From assembly GCA_014763515.1 (NCBI GenBank), contig JACXVH010000113.1:1-5378 (forward strand): 5,378 nucleotides of DNA. Direction: 5' to 3'. This DNA is from Flavobacteriaceae bacterium (GTDB lineage: Bacteria > Bacteroidota > Bacteroidia > Flavobacteriales > Flavobacteriaceae). The position numbers were made by a program, and so were the translations under genes. This document shows, piece after piece, positions 4,680 through 5,378 of the stretch. The notes beneath the pieces are model-generated. The model was not told the origin of the DNA. It searched no databases and saw nothing but the letters and a program-made list of their open reading frames with translations. Within the stretch, counting starts at the first letter, position 1. Each line of letters opens with the position of its first letter.

Positions 4680-5378
4680 ATGAAATTTATACAATTTATT
4701 GCAGTTGTTTTATTAATTATTTCATGTAAGACAAATCAAGTTTCTAATAATTCTAATCAATCAATACCAACATCTACTTCAGTTGAGTTCTCAACCTCTG
4801 AAAGTGTAGCAAAAACGCTTTCTTTTTTAGCTTCAGATGAATTAGAAGGAAGAGATTCAGGTAGCGAAGGAATTGAAAAAGCAGCGGTTTTTCTTGAAAA
4901 TTTAATGAAACAAAACGGATTAAAACCCTATTTTAAAACCTATCGTGATACATTGTCTAATTTCGATAAGCCTACCTATAATATTGTTGGTTATTTAGAA
5001 GGAAATGATCCAAAATTGAAAAATGAATTTGTAATCATTGGTGCGCATTACGATCATATAGGAAGAATTAAAGCGGTTAATGGAGATAATATTGGTAATG
5101 GAGCAAACGATAATGCATCGGGTTCCACTGCAGTAACGGAACTAATTAAGTATTTTGGAAAGAATAAGGGAAATAAAAGAAGTTTATTGTTTGTTTTCTT
5201 TTCAGCAGAAGAAAGAGGATTGTTGGGTTCAAAGCATTTATCAAAAAAGCTGCATGAACAGAAAATGGATTTATATTTCATGTTCAATTTTGAAATGATA
5301 GGAGTTCCAATGAAAAGAGATGATATGTTAATGTATATTACAGGTTTTGGAAAAAGTAATATGGCAGAAAAGATTAAT
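4680..5378 (+). CDS. M28-family zinc peptidase, lipoprotein (C-terminus beyond window)
   Basis: The first 233 codons of a gene that continues past the window, with no stop in frame. Residues 1-16 form a lipoprotein signal with lipobox IISC, so C16 should be lipidated. A Ser/Asn/Thr-rich linker follows to about 40. The region from about 43 has the LASDELEGRDSGSEG motif typical of M28 aminopeptidase-like exopeptidases. The zinc-site motifs follow in order: H123 and D125 in GAHYDHIG, D144 in NGANDNASGS, the glutamate pair E177/E178 in SAEERGLLGS, and E205 in NFEMIG. The last position is Asp in many M28 enzymes; Glu is a conservative change. The remaining His ligand should lie downstream. The likely role is trimming peptides at the cell envelope. 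It has its own transcription unit after the terminator. Confidence 0.9.
   Translation, partial: MKFIQFIAVVLLIISCKTNQVSNNSNQSIPTSTSVEFSTSESVAKTLSFLASDELEGRDSGSEGIEKAAVFLENLMKQNGLKPYFKTYRDTLSNFDKPTYNIVGYLEGNDPKLKNEFVIIGAHYDHIGRIKAVNGDNIGNGANDNASGSTAVTELIKYFGKNKGNKRSLLFVFFSAEERGLLGSKHLSKKLHEQKMDLYFMFNFEMIGVPMKRDDMLMYITGFGKSNMAEKIN

Noticed and set aside
5054..5287. 77-codon open frame on the minus strand
   Set aside because: It lies wholly antisense to the zinc-site region of the M28 peptidase, whose motifs are intact on the + strand.
1..5378. CRISPR arrays, tRNA/rRNA genes, insertion sequences or attachment sites
   Set aside because: No regularly spaced DNA repeats, cloverleaf-like sequence, transposase or integrase motif, or terminal direct repeats were found. 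The only repeats are the protein-level ELWxxDGT units and short dyads.

Overview
The window is AT-rich and looks like a member of the Bacteroidota, probably the Flavobacteriia. The main evidence is a secreted protein with a type IX secretion (T9SS) C-terminal sorting domain, ELWxxDGT repeats, start codons with A/T-rich leaders and no Shine-Dalgarno sequence, and possible promoter elements that resemble the Bacteroidota -7 consensus TAnnTTTG. All recognisable genes are on the + strand.

Layout: (1) bases 2-112 are the last 36 codons of a dihydrolipoamide acyltransferase (E2, most likely of pyruvate dehydrogenase), followed by a strong stem-loop with a T-tract. (2) 212-2777 encode a two-component pair: a sensor histidine kinase with a TPR ectodomain and, 16 nt later, a NarL/LuxR-type response regulator. 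(3) 2873-4507 encode a surface-exported ELWxxDGT repeat protein with a T9SS sorting domain. One base later comes a possible 32-codon membrane miniprotein (4509-4607), and the unit closes with a rho-independent terminator at 4627-4657. (4) 4680 to the window end is the N-terminal part of a lipoprotein M28-family zinc peptidase, cut off by the window.

The most interesting observation is regulatory. The perfect dyad CTACC-N6-GGTAG occurs upstream of the kinase gene (142-157) and again upstream of the repeat-protein gene (2800-2815). In both places it is centred about 31 bp before a TAnnTTTA box and about 62-65 bp before the start codon. I infer that this is the binding site of the response regulator encoded between them. 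The locus would then be a self-contained, autoregulated module: a periplasmic TPR sensor kinase, its regulator, and a secreted repeat protein (perhaps with a small membrane protein) as the controlled output. The first dyad also lies inside the terminator of the E2 gene, so one sequence may do two jobs.

Limits: protein families are assigned from motifs read by eye. Promoters and operators are pattern-based predictions. The sensor's signal and the repeat protein's function cannot be read from the sequence.
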